From assembly GCA_004524545.1 (NCBI GenBank), contig SDNX01000015.1:1-35740 (forward strand): 35,740 nt of DNA, given 5' to 3'. Source of the stretch: Promethearchaeota archaeon (GTDB lineage Archaea; Asgardarchaeota; Lokiarchaeia; Sigyniarchaeales; Promethearchaeaceae). The notes beneath the pieces were generated by a model, which saw nothing but the letters and a program-made list of their open reading frames with translations, was not told where the DNA came from and did not search any database. Both the position numbers and the translations under genes were made by a program. This document shows, piece after piece, positions 1 through 8,601 of the stretch. Positions within the stretch are counted from its first letter, which is position 1. Each line of letters begins with the position of its first letter.

Positions 1-101
1 AAAAAGTAATGAATTAAGTAATTTATTTGAGTCGTACTGTTTGACTAAAATAAGATAAGTTGTCTTAGAAGTTCCAAAATTAAAATTTTATCTAAGCTTA
101 T
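1..101. other. AT-rich region downstream of cdc48, no gene seen
   Basis: No convincing reading frame is present. The 9-base word TTATCTAAG occurs twice almost back to back (88-96 and 98-106), the second copy running into the last codons of cdc48. The stretch lies downstream of cdc48 on the minus strand and probably holds its transcription end, but I see no clear hairpin or run of T that would fix a terminator. Confidence 0.4.
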
Positions 102-2324
102 CTAAGAGTATAAAGTCAATTTATTTTTTTTACGTGCATGAACTTGTGCTTCAAAGTTTTCATAGGATTCTCGAATCTCTTTGGTGCAAGATGGGTGAAT
201 TTTACTTCTGGCTAGTTCAAAATGCTTCATTTTGACTTTTCGAGCTTTTAAAATTCCACCTTCCCCCATGGCTAGAAATGCAGCTGCCTTACAATGCATC
301 TCAATATCCGCACCAGAGTAATCTCTGGATTGAGACACAATTTCATCGATTTCAATTCCTTTTTCTTTATACAATTTAGACATGAAAATCTCATAGATTT
401 TTTTCTTGTCCGGTTCACTGGGAGCTGGGACGTGGCAGTATCGATCCAAGCGACCTGGTCTCATTAAAGCAAGATCCAACATGTTGGGAGCGTTTGTGGC
501 TGCAATAAATACCAAGCCACTCGACCCTTCTAGCCCATCTAGCTCACTTAGTAATTGAGATAGAACTCGATTTGTGACTCCACTCGAATCGTTACTCAAG
601 GCTCGAGAGGATGCAATAGAATCAATTTCATCAATGAAAATGATACAAGGCGAAGCAACTTTGGCTTTTCGGAATATCTCTCGAATAGCTTTTTCAGATT
701 CTCCTACCCATTTGGAAAGAACTTCAGGACCCTTAATCGATATAAAATTTGCTTCACTTTCAGTAGCTACTGCTCGAGCTAATAAAGTTTTACCGCATCC
801 AGGAGGACCGTACAACAGTACTCCTTTCTGTGGGCTCATCCCCATTTTTTTGAAGGTTTCGGGAGCTTTTATTGGCCACTCCACGGCTTCTTTAAGGGCT
901 TGTTTCACTTCCTCTAATCCACCAGCATCATTCCAACGCACGTCAGGTACTTCAATGAATACTTCTCTGACACCAGATGGGATGATTTCTCTTTTTCCGA
1001 TCTCAAAATCGCTTTTTGTAATTCTAATTTTTTCCAAAACTTCTAAGGGTATTTCTTCAGAATTGGGATCTATTTCTGGTAAATATCTTCGCATTGCAAC
1101 CATTGCAGATTCCCTACATAATGCTGCAATGTCTGCTCCTACATATCCATGAGTTCCTTTGGCAAACTCTCCCAATACAAACCCGTCTTCAAGAGGCATA
1201 TTCCGTGTATGAATCTGTAATATTTCCAATCGTCCTTTTTCATCTGGTACCTTGATTTCTATTTCTCGATCAAATCTACCCGGACGGCGTAAGGCAGGAT
1301 CTAGTGCATTAGGTCGATTGGTAGCTCCAATTACCAATACTCTACCACGACTTTGCAATCCATCCATAAGTGCTAGCATTTGAGCTACCACACGTCGTTC
1401 CACTTCACCTGTCACATTTTCTCGTTTGGGAGCAATTGCATCCAATTCATCGATGAATACAACCGTAGGAGCTTTATCCTCGGCTTCTTTGAATAAACTA
1501 CGTAATTTTTTCTCAGATTCACCGTAAAACTTACTCATAATTTCAGGACCATTAATAGAAATGAAATGTGCTTCAGATTCGTTCGCAACCGCTTTTGCTA
1601 AAAGAGTTTTTCCACATCCGGGAGGCCCCCTCAATAATACTCCCTTTGGAGGTTCAATTCCCAATCTATTAAATAATTCAGGATGTTTTAAGGGCAATTC
1701 CACCAGTTCTCGTATCCTATCAATCTCTCGATCTAATCCTCCAACATTTTCATAAGTGATAAATGCAATCCCTTGGGGTACATCCTCCTGAGTGCTTTCA
1801 CTAATATGCAATTGAGTAGATTGTTTGATAATACAAATTTCATCAGGTTTGAGATTTGTTACTTTAAATGCAATTTCTCGGGAGATCCCGATACTAATGT
1901 ATATCAAATCGTTATTTGTGACAGGATAGCTAAGCAATCTTCGTTTTACGAAACTTTCAAATCGAGCGTTGGATTTTATTTTTACTTGGTGAGGTTTTAG
2001 CAATATTGACTTTGCATCCTTAGCATCCGCCTTTCGGATGGTGGCCATGTCATCGATACTTACCTCAATATTTTTACGTAAACGGGCATCAATTCTTAAG
2101 ATGCCTAACCCTTGATCTTGCGGGTAAGAAGGCCATGCAATTGCTGCAGATGTGCTATTTCCGATAATTTCGACGATATCTCCAGTGCTAATTTCAAGAT
2201 CATTCATGGTTTCGGTATCAATTCGGATGATGGATCGTCCTACATCTCTCTTTCGTGCATCTAGTACTCGAAGAGTGAGTTGTTTGGGGTTGTTTATAGA
2301 ATCGTTATTGTCCGTATTTCCCAT
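102..2324 (-). CDS. cdc48: Cdc48/p97/VAT-type double-ring AAA ATPase
   Basis: This 740-residue protein is a Cdc48/VAT unfoldase, which uses ATP to pull proteins out of complexes and feed them to the proteasome. The N-terminal double-psi barrel and substrate/cofactor domain cover about residues 15-185. The D1 ring has Walker A GPPGCGKT at 233-240 and Walker B FIDELD near 290. D2 has Walker A at 506-513 and Walker B FIDEID near 563. Both rings keep the NxP/RPGRxDR region, so both should be active. Length matches archaeal VAT. The protein ends in Leu-Tyr-Ser, which fits the hydrophobic-Tyr-any (HbYX) tail used to open the proteasome gate. The ATG start gives the expected N-terminus. It lies downstream of fen1 after a 111-base gap that may carry its own promoter. 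Confidence 0.97.
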   Translation of the reverse strand: MGNTDNNDSINNPKQLTLRVLDARKRDVGRSIIRIDTETMNDLEISTGDIVEIIGNSTSAAIAWPSYPQDQGLGILRIDARLRKNIEVSIDDMATIRKADAKDAKSILLKPHQVKIKSNARFESFVKRRLLSYPVTNNDLIYISIGISREIAFKVTNLKPDEICIIKQSTQLHISESTQEDVPQGIAFITYENVGGLDREIDRIRELVELPLKHPELFNRLGIEPPKGVLLRGPPGCGKTLLAKAVANESEAHFISINGPEIMSKFYGESEKKLRSLFKEAEDKAPTVVFIDELDAIAPKRENVTGEVERRVVAQMLALMDGLQSRGRVLVIGATNRPNALDPALRRPGRFDREIEIKVPDEKGRLEILQIHTRNMPLEDGFVLGEFAKGTHGYVGADIAALCRESAMVAMRRYLPEIDPNSEEIPLEVLEKIRITKSDFEIGKREIIPSGVREVFIEVPDVRWNDAGGLEEVKQALKEAVEWPIKAPETFKKMGMSPQKGVLLYGPPGCGKTLLARAVATESEANFISIKGPEVLSKWVGESEKAIREIFRKAKVASPCIIFIDEIDSIASSRALSNDSSGVTNRVLSQLLSELDGLEGSSGLVFIAATNAPNMLDLALMRPGRLDRYCHVPAPSEPDKKKIYEIFMSKLYKEKGIEIDEIVSQSRDYSGADIEMHCKAAAFLAMGEGGILKARKVKMKHFELARSKIHPSCTKEIRESYENFEAQVHARKKNKLTLYS

Positions 2325-2435
2325 TATTAGAATCCCATTAAAAATTGATTTTATTTATTTTATGGTCGTAGAGTTCAAAATTGGTGACGTAATGTATAGA
2401 TTTGTAAAGAAAACATACCTAAAGAACTTGGGTTT

Positions 2436-3482
2436 TTAAAAAAACCTATCCAGATTCACTTGGGATTTCTGAGATTTCTTTTTAACTAATCGATTTATTG
2501 CAGATCCTACACGATCTGCCGAAAAATTCCGCTGTTCAATTAACAATTCACGAATTTTGTCTTCATCTGGTCTCTTCCACTTGAAATTGGGTTGCTCGCT
2601 TGGTTTTTCCACCTCAAGGAAAATCTTCCGTAACGTGTCCAATAAGTCCATCTCCATATCGATTGGAGTTTTTCGGACTTCTATCTTATTTTTTATGAGA
2701 TTTTCAATAGAACCATGTTCCTTAATAAGCTTAAGGGCAGTTTTTTCTCCGAGATTTTTAATCCCTGGAAAGAAATCTATGCCAACAAGTATCCCTATAT
2801 CAACTAACTGTTCCCGGGTGATTTCTAGTTCAGAAAGCACTTTTTCTAAATGATAATATTCAATTTGTACTTCAATCGTAGAGCCTTTAACCTTGCGAGT
2901 ACGAGATATGGTTAAATTTCGAACTAAACGACTCGCTCCGAATAACAGTGAATCATAATCTTGGGAGGAGCACGCCCAAACGTGACCCTCATTTGTTAAT
3001 CGAGCTGCTTCTGCTTCTCCATCATGAATTGCTTCAATATAAGGGACCCCCATATAATCCAATAATTGTTTAGATTCCTCTATCATGCCAGATGTTAGTT
3101 TGGAACTGCCTTGTGCATGTTTTTTTGCTTCATCCAAATCTCCTGCATCTTGCGCTTGATCCATTTTTCTTTTTTGGTCTTCGCGTATTTCACGTCGTTC
3201 CCGAATTACATGCAATTTTAAATCATGAGGAGGCCCATCAAAGACATATAAGGGTTTGATATTGCTTTCAATTAATCTGAGTGTACGGAAAAGTAAACCC
3301 GATAAATGAGAAGTCACATTTCCTTGGAGATCAGTCAAGGGATTCCCATTAGCTTGACGGATAGTGGCTAGAAATTGAAAAATACTATTAAACGCATCAA
3401 TTGCAACTTTTTTCCCTAATAAGTTTGGAAGCGTAATTTCCGTAACTGCTGGTTTAATTAACGTTGAAATTTTTACACCCAA
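2436..3482 (-). CDS. fen: Flap endonuclease 1 (FEN1/XPG family)
   Basis: This is a structure-specific nuclease that removes 5' flaps during Okazaki-fragment maturation and repair. The 348 residues match archaeal FEN1. The XPG N domain (1-100) has D29 and D82. The XPG I domain has the pair D154/E156 and D175/D177, and D236 lies in the helix-hairpin-helix region. The C-terminus carries a PCNA-binding PIP box, QVNLDRFF, at 341-348. The start is TTG: FEN1 needs an MGV N-terminus, and a strong SD (AAGGTGG) lies 5 bases upstream. One metal-binding Glu of the usual SEGE motif is Asp here (HDGE, D154), a conservative change. It follows nob1 after 48 bases, probably in one transcription unit. Confidence 0.96.
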   Translation of the reverse strand: MGVKISTLIKPAVTEITLPNLLGKKVAIDAFNSIFQFLATIRQANGNPLTDLQGNVTSHLSGLLFRTLRLIESNIKPLYVFDGPPHDLKLHVIRERREIREDQKRKMDQAQDAGDLDEAKKHAQGSSKLTSGMIEESKQLLDYMGVPYIEAIHDGEAEAARLTNEGHVWACSSQDYDSLLFGASRLVRNLTISRTRKVKGSTIEVQIEYYHLEKVLSELEITREQLVDIGILVGIDFFPGIKNLGEKTALKLIKEHGSIENLIKNKIEVRKTPIDMEMDLLDTLRKIFLEVEKPSEQPNFKWKRPDEDKIRELLIEQRNFSADRVGSAINRLVKKKSQKSQVNLDRFF

Positions 3483-3487
3483 TTATT

Positions 3488-3494
3488 CCACCTT
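3488..3494 (-). promoter_or_regulatory. Shine-Dalgarno site fixing the TTG start of fen1
   Basis: The minus strand reads AAGGTGG, five bases before TTG at 3482-3480. No ATG lies nearby in frame and the FEN1 family begins MGV, so site and family agree on the non-ATG start. Confidence 0.8.
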
Positions 3495-3530
3495 GAAGAT
3501 TAATCTGAAAGCGGATATTTAAAATAATCC

Positions 3531-4073
3531 CTATTTTTTATCAATAGGTCGGCGTTTCAGTGTAACCTCACATTTTGGGCAAAAACTAGAATCTGAAGAA
3601 GGAAATATTGTTTTACATTGGGGACAATACAATTGCCATTGAATAAATTGATTGATTCCTTTTTGCATGAAAGAATTTGCAGAAATTGAAAATTTACTTA
3701 GTACATTTTGCATAGAATAATCATCTGTTACAACTTCAATAGGTACTTCGGCAAACGGAATTTCATCTTGTTGAAATAATTTTGTTTGAAGAGTTAATGC
3801 AAGCGCAATTACCCCAATATCCGTTGTGGATAAGAACTGTAGATCTCCACTTGATTTTGCGATAAATTTCACTTCTTTTATGGCATCGGGATCTGGGCTT
3901 AGAATTTTTAGGTTACCAGAAAGGATTGCTGTTTCGAGTTTTTGTTTTGAAAGATTGTTTTTTATTTCAGAAAGAACTCCGGGGGTTGTGTAACAGTCGT
4001 ATTCTTGCAGTACACTGACATCCATTCCCTTGATAAGCGCACTTGTATCAAAAATATAGATTTTTTCCCCCAC
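3531..4073 (-). CDS. nob1: Nob1-like PIN-domain rRNA endonuclease with zinc ribbon
   Basis: Nob1 cuts the 3' end of pre-16S/18S rRNA in the last step of small-subunit maturation. The PIN domain (about 1-125) carries the acidic residues D9, E36, D85 and D117/D118. The C-terminal zinc ribbon has two pairs, C150-x2-C153 and C165-x2-C168. Length (180 residues) is normal for archaeal Nob1. The start is GTG, with SD GAGGA six bases upstream. That SD is made of the last codons of nadK, which ends only two bases before this start, so the two genes are translationally linked. The pairing with nadK says little about function. Confidence 0.92.
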   Translation of the reverse strand: MGEKIYIFDTSALIKGMDVSVLQEYDCYTTPGVLSEIKNNLSKQKLETAILSGNLKILSPDPDAIKEVKFIAKSSGDLQFLSTTDIGVIALALTLQTKLFQQDEIPFAEVPIEVVTDDYSMQNVLSKFSISANSFMQKGINQFIQWQLYCPQCKTIFPSSDSSFCPKCEVTLKRRPIDKK

Positions 4074-4075
4074 TA

Positions 4076-5014
4076 TTATTCCTCAGGTGAGTCTTCAGGT
4101 AAATTCAACCCCACGAGTATTTTCTTCTGGAGTTTATTGTAAAAATTGCCATGAAAATTGGGGCTTAATCGAATAAATTCAAAATCACTGTCCGATTTCT
4201 GAATTCGAATTATATTTTTGGGATAAATTCGATAGTCGTGTTGTCCATCTATTACAATTAACGCATTTAATTTAGGCCGAATTAGCTCAATTTCAATCTG
4301 ACTTGTTGCCGGAACAATTATGGGGCGTATACTGGTTCGCGCAAATGGATTTACTGGAACAATTTGGATTAATTGTAATCGAGGATCCAGCAATGCACCT
4401 CCTGCTGATAAGGAATATGCCGTACTACCGACGGTTGTAGAAATAATTAACCCATCCACATGCGCTAAGGTGAAAAATTCACCATCTATTGTGATATTTA
4501 CATGTAACACCTTTGAAGGTTTTGCGGATACTATATAGATCTCATTTAATGCATCCGGAAAGCGACTTTGACGGTGGTATGTCGCTAATCTCATTGTTCG
4601 CTCAGTATAATACTCATTATTTATGAGTTTGTCAAGTACATCGTATAAATTATCAGAGTCTAAATCGCATTCGTCTAAAAATCCAACGGAATCTCCCAAA
4701 TTAATTCCAAACACAGGAACTGGATTTTTTCGTGGTAAGTTTTGGGCAACTCGAAGGATTGTCCCATCCCCGCCCACCGAAATAATTGCCTTCATTTGGA
4801 GTTTATTCATTTGCCTAAGGTCTTTTTTTGGCAAAAATCTTTGAAATCGTTGGGCAATACGATTTTCTAAAACAAGTTTGACGTCTTTTTTCATAAAATA
4901 CTCGATAATTTTGCCCGTCAATTCTAGAGCATTCTCTTTATCCAACCTACAAGCTAAACCGATCTGCTTCACTTCAATACACTCTCCGTGATGTAGTGGG
5001 TGATTCTTCATCAT
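4076..5014 (-). CDS. nadK: NAD kinase (ATP-NAD/polyphosphate kinase family)
   Basis: NAD kinase phosphorylates NAD(H) to NADP(H). Diagnostic motifs are GGDGT at 81-85, the NE pair at 157-158 (LNEI) and the DGLIISTTVGSTAYSLSAGG block at 187-206. The length of 312 is slightly long, with an N-terminal tail of about 15 residues before the first strand and an acidic C-terminal tail. Two ATG codons lie in tandem (5014 and 5011), with no SD before them. An AT-rich TTTTTAAAA element about 45 bases upstream could be the TATA box. It heads the nadK-nob1-fen1-cdc48 run. Confidence 0.94.
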   Translation of the reverse strand: MMKNHPLHHGECIEVKQIGLACRLDKENALELTGKIIEYFMKKDVKLVLENRIAQRFQRFLPKKDLRQMNKLQMKAIISVGGDGTILRVAQNLPRKNPVPVFGINLGDSVGFLDECDLDSDNLYDVLDKLINNEYYTERTMRLATYHRQSRFPDALNEIYIVSAKPSKVLHVNITIDGEFFTLAHVDGLIISTTVGSTAYSLSAGGALLDPRLQLIQIVPVNPFARTSIRPIIVPATSQIEIELIRPKLNALIVIDGQHDYRIYPKNIIRIQKSDSDFEFIRLSPNFHGNFYNKLQKKILVGLNLPEDSPEE

Positions 5015-5230
5015 GGTATGAAAAGAATCTGATAATCGAGTAATAGAATCCAGTTTTAAAAATTCTTTCTATGGGTAAGTTCTTTATGAAAAAAAGAGTG
5101 GAAAAAACATGAGTTTCAAAAGTGATCTAAGTTTATTCATTCATCAACATCATTGGTGTTTACATGATCCGTAAATAGATGACAAATCAATGACTTAGAT
5201 TAGTTTTGCATATCATGGAAAAAATTATTG

Positions 5231-6715
5231 TTATTTGTCTTTTTTAGGTTTAATTTTCTTAATAGTTACAGATTCGGCGTTGATTTTGACGTTCTTGAAG
5301 ATAATTTTAAACCCAGGACCTGAACTTGTACTGGGAGCGGGAATAACAATTCCGGGTAAAATGAAACTTTGGGAACCAGGTGGTGCTCCTTGAGGAGTAT
5401 AATTCTGTTGTGCCATTTGATACGGCATCTGTGTAGAAACTCCTAGTGGTTGTGCTTGCACATATTCTTCTGATTCCTCTTCATCTTCAGACTCCTCTTC
5501 TTCCCACCTTTTCATCACGGGATGGTTCTTATCTTTAAGAAATCCACGCAGATCGCCAATTTCAGTAACATCCGCTTCAGTAGCAATTTTATCTCGTATT
5601 TCTGCGGGAATAAAGTCAATAATACGTTCTTTTACACCAGAAGGAAGCCAGACAAATCGATCCCATCCCCCGTCATACTGAAAGAAACGCGGACTGCGCA
5701 TATATTCTATGCTAATCCCATTAAATCCTTCAACTTGATTTCCTCCACCTGTAGAGTTAGCCATAGTACTGAACGGAAGACCATTCACCGCATTTCCCTT
5801 GAAATCACGATCGACCACTCCGTATCCTTCAACTTCAGGGATATAATATGCAATAGCTTCAAAACATCCACAAGATGTATGGGGATATTCCAATCCGGAA
5901 TACATATAGACCCTGTCAATTTCTCCAAGAGATGAATTTTTAATCATTTCATTTATTCCCGAGTATTCTCCTGCCTTTTCATTCAATACTTGTCCTTTCT
6001 CAATTCGAAAGATAGGACCTTTTGGGTCTACTTTAGCTGCTGCACGGGCATCAAACCAATTAATTGCACCACATAAGCTCATTCGATTCGGAGCAATCGC
6101 ACAAGCGTGTTTAGGAGCAAAACTAGCACATAGGGTGCAAGCATAAAACTCTTTTACATCTTCATCCTTTAATCCACGAACTCGTTCATCTCGTTTGGTG
6201 TAAACTTCCATAGCATGATCAAAATTCGTGTTTACTTGTTTTTTGTCTGTAAAAAATGTGATTTGAGCTTTCTCAATAATATTATATTCTGCTTTAAAGA
6301 GTTTCATGAGAATTTCTCCTACAATAGTAAAGGAATTTAACCCTTTCGCGTAAGATTTCTTGGATATACGGAACCAATTTGTGTATCTTTGATTCAAATG
6401 CATAAATCCTTGAATAAAATTCGAAAAATCATGAAATCTCCTTTCAATCACTGCTTCTAAATCCGTTTCTAATTGGGAACCAGAGATTTCTAAATACACC
6501 CCAATTGGATAAGATCCTCCTTCTTTTAACTCAGATAAATCAGGACCTACAATTTTTACGGTTCCATCTTTAATAGATTTCGCAGGCTTTACTTCACATA
6601 ACTCAAATTTCTTGTCAATCTTAGGTCCACCTAGTTCAACATACATTTCTTTTGCTCTAACTCGTTCACCTTCGAATTGTGGGCCAACTCCAATAGGATA
6701 TGCTTCAAAACTCAT
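5231..6715 (-). CDS. cdhC: Acetyl-CoA decarbonylase/synthase beta subunit (acetyl-CoA synthase, CdhC)
   Basis: CdhC carries the nickel-iron A cluster that joins CO, a methyl group and CoA into acetyl-CoA, or runs in reverse, in the Wood-Ljungdahl pathway. The 494-residue protein has the expected cluster cysteines. Counted from the GTG four codons upstream they are C197, C200, C209 and C219 plus the CGC pair C286/C288; subtract 4 for this start. After about residue 400 come an acidic stretch, a Gln/Pro-rich linker and a short basic C-terminal segment like that of methanogen CdhC. I chose ATG 6715 because SD AGGTG lies nine bases upstream; the GTG at 6727 falls inside that SD. It follows cdhB by 12 bases. 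Confidence 0.96.
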   Translation of the reverse strand: MSFEAYPIGVGPQFEGERVRAKEMYVELGGPKIDKKFELCEVKPAKSIKDGTVKIVGPDLSELKEGGSYPIGVYLEISGSQLETDLEAVIERRFHDFSNFIQGFMHLNQRYTNWFRISKKSYAKGLNSFTIVGEILMKLFKAEYNIIEKAQITFFTDKKQVNTNFDHAMEVYTKRDERVRGLKDEDVKEFYACTLCASFAPKHACAIAPNRMSLCGAINWFDARAAAKVDPKGPIFRIEKGQVLNEKAGEYSGINEMIKNSSLGEIDRVYMYSGLEYPHTSCGCFEAIAYYIPEVEGYGVVDRDFKGNAVNGLPFSTMANSTGGGNQVEGFNGISIEYMRSPRFFQYDGGWDRFVWLPSGVKERIIDFIPAEIRDKIATEADVTEIGDLRGFLKDKNHPVMKRWEEEESEDEEESEEYVQAQPLGVSTQMPYQMAQQNYTPQGAPPGSQSFILPGIVIPAPSTSSGPGFKIIFKNVKINAESVTIKKIKPKKDK

Positions 6716-6724
6716 GATAATCTT

Positions 6725-6729
6725 CACCT
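6725..6729 (-). promoter_or_regulatory. Shine-Dalgarno site fixing the start of cdhC
   Basis: The minus strand reads AGGTG, nine bases before ATG 6715. The upstream in-frame GTG (6727) overlaps this site, so it is unlikely to be the true start. The site overlaps the end of cdhB, which suggests coupled translation. Confidence 0.7.
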
Positions 6730-7258
6730 ATAATTTTGATAAAATTACCTCCAAATAATGCTCCCACTCTGATTTTTCTAAATTCGGTAAAGAGAATCGA
6801 GCATTGGGATGGTGGAAACGATCAAGACTGATGGTCCGATATTCAGTGTAATTTTTCAAAGTAGAGAGACTCTGACTTACGTAGTAGATGAGAAACCCGC
6901 CAAATATCACTAAATCGTATTTTTCTCCTTTTCCCGTCAAATTGACCCAATCAGGATCCCGAAGTCTATTTGTGATATTTATTAAAGACATCACCGATAG
7001 ATCATCCACTTTTCCTTTCTCACTTAGGAATTTGTATGCTGTAGTAGTAGTTATTACAGTTGCATTTGTTTTTCTTCCGAGTTCTAACAGAAATTCAGTG
7101 TAAGTTCGCTTTCCAATCATATCTTTCAAGGATTCTGCTCCAATCACCACCAAGATTCTACTAGATTTCTTAATGATTGCAGCTAGTGTATTGGGATCAA
7201 AAACGGACACGCCCACTTCTGGACCGGGGATGTTTGCTTTTTGGTAGGGTTTAGACAA
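6728..7258 (-). CDS. cdhB: Acetyl-CoA decarbonylase/synthase epsilon subunit (CdhB)
   Basis: CdhB is the small partner of the CO dehydrogenase alpha subunit in the archaeal CODH/ACS complex and has no redox centre of its own. The 176-residue protein shows the family's NAD-binding-like alpha/beta core: a strand and glycine turn at about 33-42 (ILVVIGAES), a TTTTAYKFL stretch near 70 and YDLVIFGGFLIYY near 125. The start is TTG, with SD GAGGT seven bases upstream and no ATG nearby. The CdhA subunit that normally precedes it is absent; the upstream neighbour is a TatD-like gene. Confidence 0.9.
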   Translation of the reverse strand: MSKPYQKANIPGPEVGVSVFDPNTLAAIIKKSSRILVVIGAESLKDMIGKRTYTEFLLELGRKTNATVITTTTAYKFLSEKGKVDDLSVMSLINITNRLRDPDWVNLTGKGEKYDLVIFGGFLIYYVSQSLSTLKNYTEYRTISLDRFHHPNARFSLPNLEKSEWEHYLEVILSKL

Positions 7259-7265
7259 TCTAAGT

Positions 7266-7270
7266 ACCTC
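7266..7270 (-). promoter_or_regulatory. Shine-Dalgarno site fixing the TTG start of cdhB
   Basis: The minus strand reads GAGGT, seven bases before TTG 7258. The spacing is ideal and supports the non-ATG start. Confidence 0.7.
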
Positions 7271-7343
7271 AATAGTTTCTAGATTCCTTGTTCACTCAAA
7301 ACCTTAAAAAAATTCAGCGTTCGTTTTCTGAAAAATGAGTGAA

Positions 7344-8159
7344 TTATAAAGAGGATTCCCGAAGGATTCCTCCAAAAATATCTAATGCGTTGTCATAACA
7401 TAACTTTTGCAAAATTCGTGATCGAAATCCCGCTTTTTCAAATTCTTCAATGGATTTAATTACACTTAACATATCTCCCGGTCCACTTCCTGCATTGGAA
7501 TTGAGAATATAGCGGTTTTCATAACTATAATTCTTATACAACAAGATTGCATCCTTCTTCGATAGATTAGATTTTGAGATGCTGACTCCAATCTTCACAT
7601 TTCTTCGGGGATCTTGTAATATTATTGCTATGTTTTCTTTAGTGGCGTGATCGATTAAGGCTCGTTCCACTTTATGCTTACGTAATTCTTTCATTATGAC
7701 TTTCGTAAGTTCAGCCTTTTGTTCTCGTGGGGTGTGAATAATTGCGGGGAGATTATACTGGTGTGCTAGTTCTAAATGTCTCTTAAAAGATATAAATTCC
7801 TCTGGAGTTCCATGATGAAGCCCAGTTTCTCCCACAGCGATAGCTTTTTTGGTTTTCAAGGCTGATTCCAGATATTGGAGAGCACCATCTAGCACTTTTG
7901 TATCGGATGGCACCATCATGGGATGAATCCCCAACGCAGGATGAATATTTACTCCGGCCATTGCACCCCGTTTGATTTCTGCATCTAATAACCAATCAAA
8001 TAAGTCTCGGGCGGTTCCTGGTTGCTTGACTTGAATTGGTAAGTACATTGTAGAAATAATATCAATCACTCCACAATGTTTAAGTGTCTGTAAATCTTGA
8101 AAACTGCGAGATACCGTATGCATGATATCTACTTTATTGAAAAATTGAATTTTTGGCAC
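7344..8159 (-). CDS. TatD/COG1099-like metal-dependent hydrolase, altered active site
   Basis: This 271-residue protein resembles archaeal TatD-related TIM-barrel hydrolases (amidohydrolase superfamily). Recognisable blocks are GIHP (77-80), AVGETGL with E111, IHTPRE with H142, IDHATKE with H171, and LNSNAGSGPGD at 219-229. Relatives begin with DxHxHxxSR and end with LNSD; here the first block reads VDIMHTVSR, so the first His is Ile12, and the last Asp is Asn222. Two of the usual metal ligands are therefore changed and catalysis may be lost or different. The start is GTG with AAGG about 10 bases upstream. It lies 85 bases upstream of cdhB; any link to CODH/ACS is only positional. Confidence 0.8.
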   Translation of the reverse strand: MPKIQFFNKVDIMHTVSRSFQDLQTLKHCGVIDIISTMYLPIQVKQPGTARDLFDWLLDAEIKRGAMAGVNIHPALGIHPMMVPSDTKVLDGALQYLESALKTKKAIAVGETGLHHGTPEEFISFKRHLELAHQYNLPAIIHTPREQKAELTKVIMKELRKHKVERALIDHATKENIAIILQDPRRNVKIGVSISKSNLSKKDAILLYKNYSYENRYILNSNAGSGPGDMLSVIKSIEEFEKAGFRSRILQKLCYDNALDIFGGILRESSL

Positions 8160-8220
8160 GATTCAAAACCTTTCTAGTTATAATTCCCTATTCAATTGCA
8201 TTAATTTATATGTTCCTTTC

Positions 8221-8535
8221 CTATGCAAGTTGTTTCTTGATTTCAAGGATTAATTCTTCTGCACGTTGTAGCTTAACATCTTCGGAATCGGATTGAAGCG
8301 CTTCCAAGAAACGAACAAAATAAGGAACCGTTTCAGATTCGATGAGGGTGATATCATGTCGGTTTTCCAACATGTTGATTTCCCGTATAAAGGCGTTGGG
8401 TGCTGAAACTTTCGAACGCCCTAAGATGTCTGAAAGATGTGTCTTTCCTTGGCTATCATACTGAAAAAAAATGATATCCTCGCCAATTTTCTCGATTTCT
8501 GAACCTGTTTTTCGTAAAACAGTAAATTCGCACAT
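8221..8535 (-). CDS. CooT-like small protein, candidate nickel-binding protein
   Basis: The first ATG in this frame gives a 104-residue protein starting Met-Cys-Glu-Phe, the hallmark of the CooT family, small beta-barrel proteins in which Cys2 binds nickel in a dimer and which assist CO dehydrogenase nickel insertion. The CooT-like core is about residues 1-70, with DILGRSKV in the middle; a helical, charged tail of about 35 residues is extra. A longer reading would need a TTG at 8586 and would bury the Cys inside the protein, so I prefer ATG 8535. I see no SD before it. It lies about 1 kb upstream of cdhB on the same strand, which suits a role in CODH/ACS assembly. The family call rests on motif and length only. 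Confidence 0.65.
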   Translation of the reverse strand: MCEFTVLRKTGSEIEKIGEDIIFFQYDSQGKTHLSDILGRSKVSAPNAFIREINMLENRHDITLIESETVPYFVRFLEALQSDSEDVKLQRAEELILEIKKQLA

Positions 8536-8601
8536 ACTAGAGAAGAATGATTCTGATTTATTAAGGTCGTTTAATTGGGGTTTCAAATAAAAAGTGAAAA
8601 A

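Noticed and set aside
88-106. Direct repeat TTATCTAAG twice
   Set aside because: Only two short AT-rich copies, one overlapping coding sequence; no evidence of a repeat array or attachment site.
574-1152. Long open frame on the plus strand
   Set aside because: It lies wholly antisense to cdc48, whose motifs are unmistakable, and its translation matches nothing.
5125-5200. Inverted repeat ATCTAAGT/ACTTAGAT in the nadK-cdhC gap
   Set aside because: The arms are only 8 bases with about 60 bases between; too weak for a terminator or operator call.
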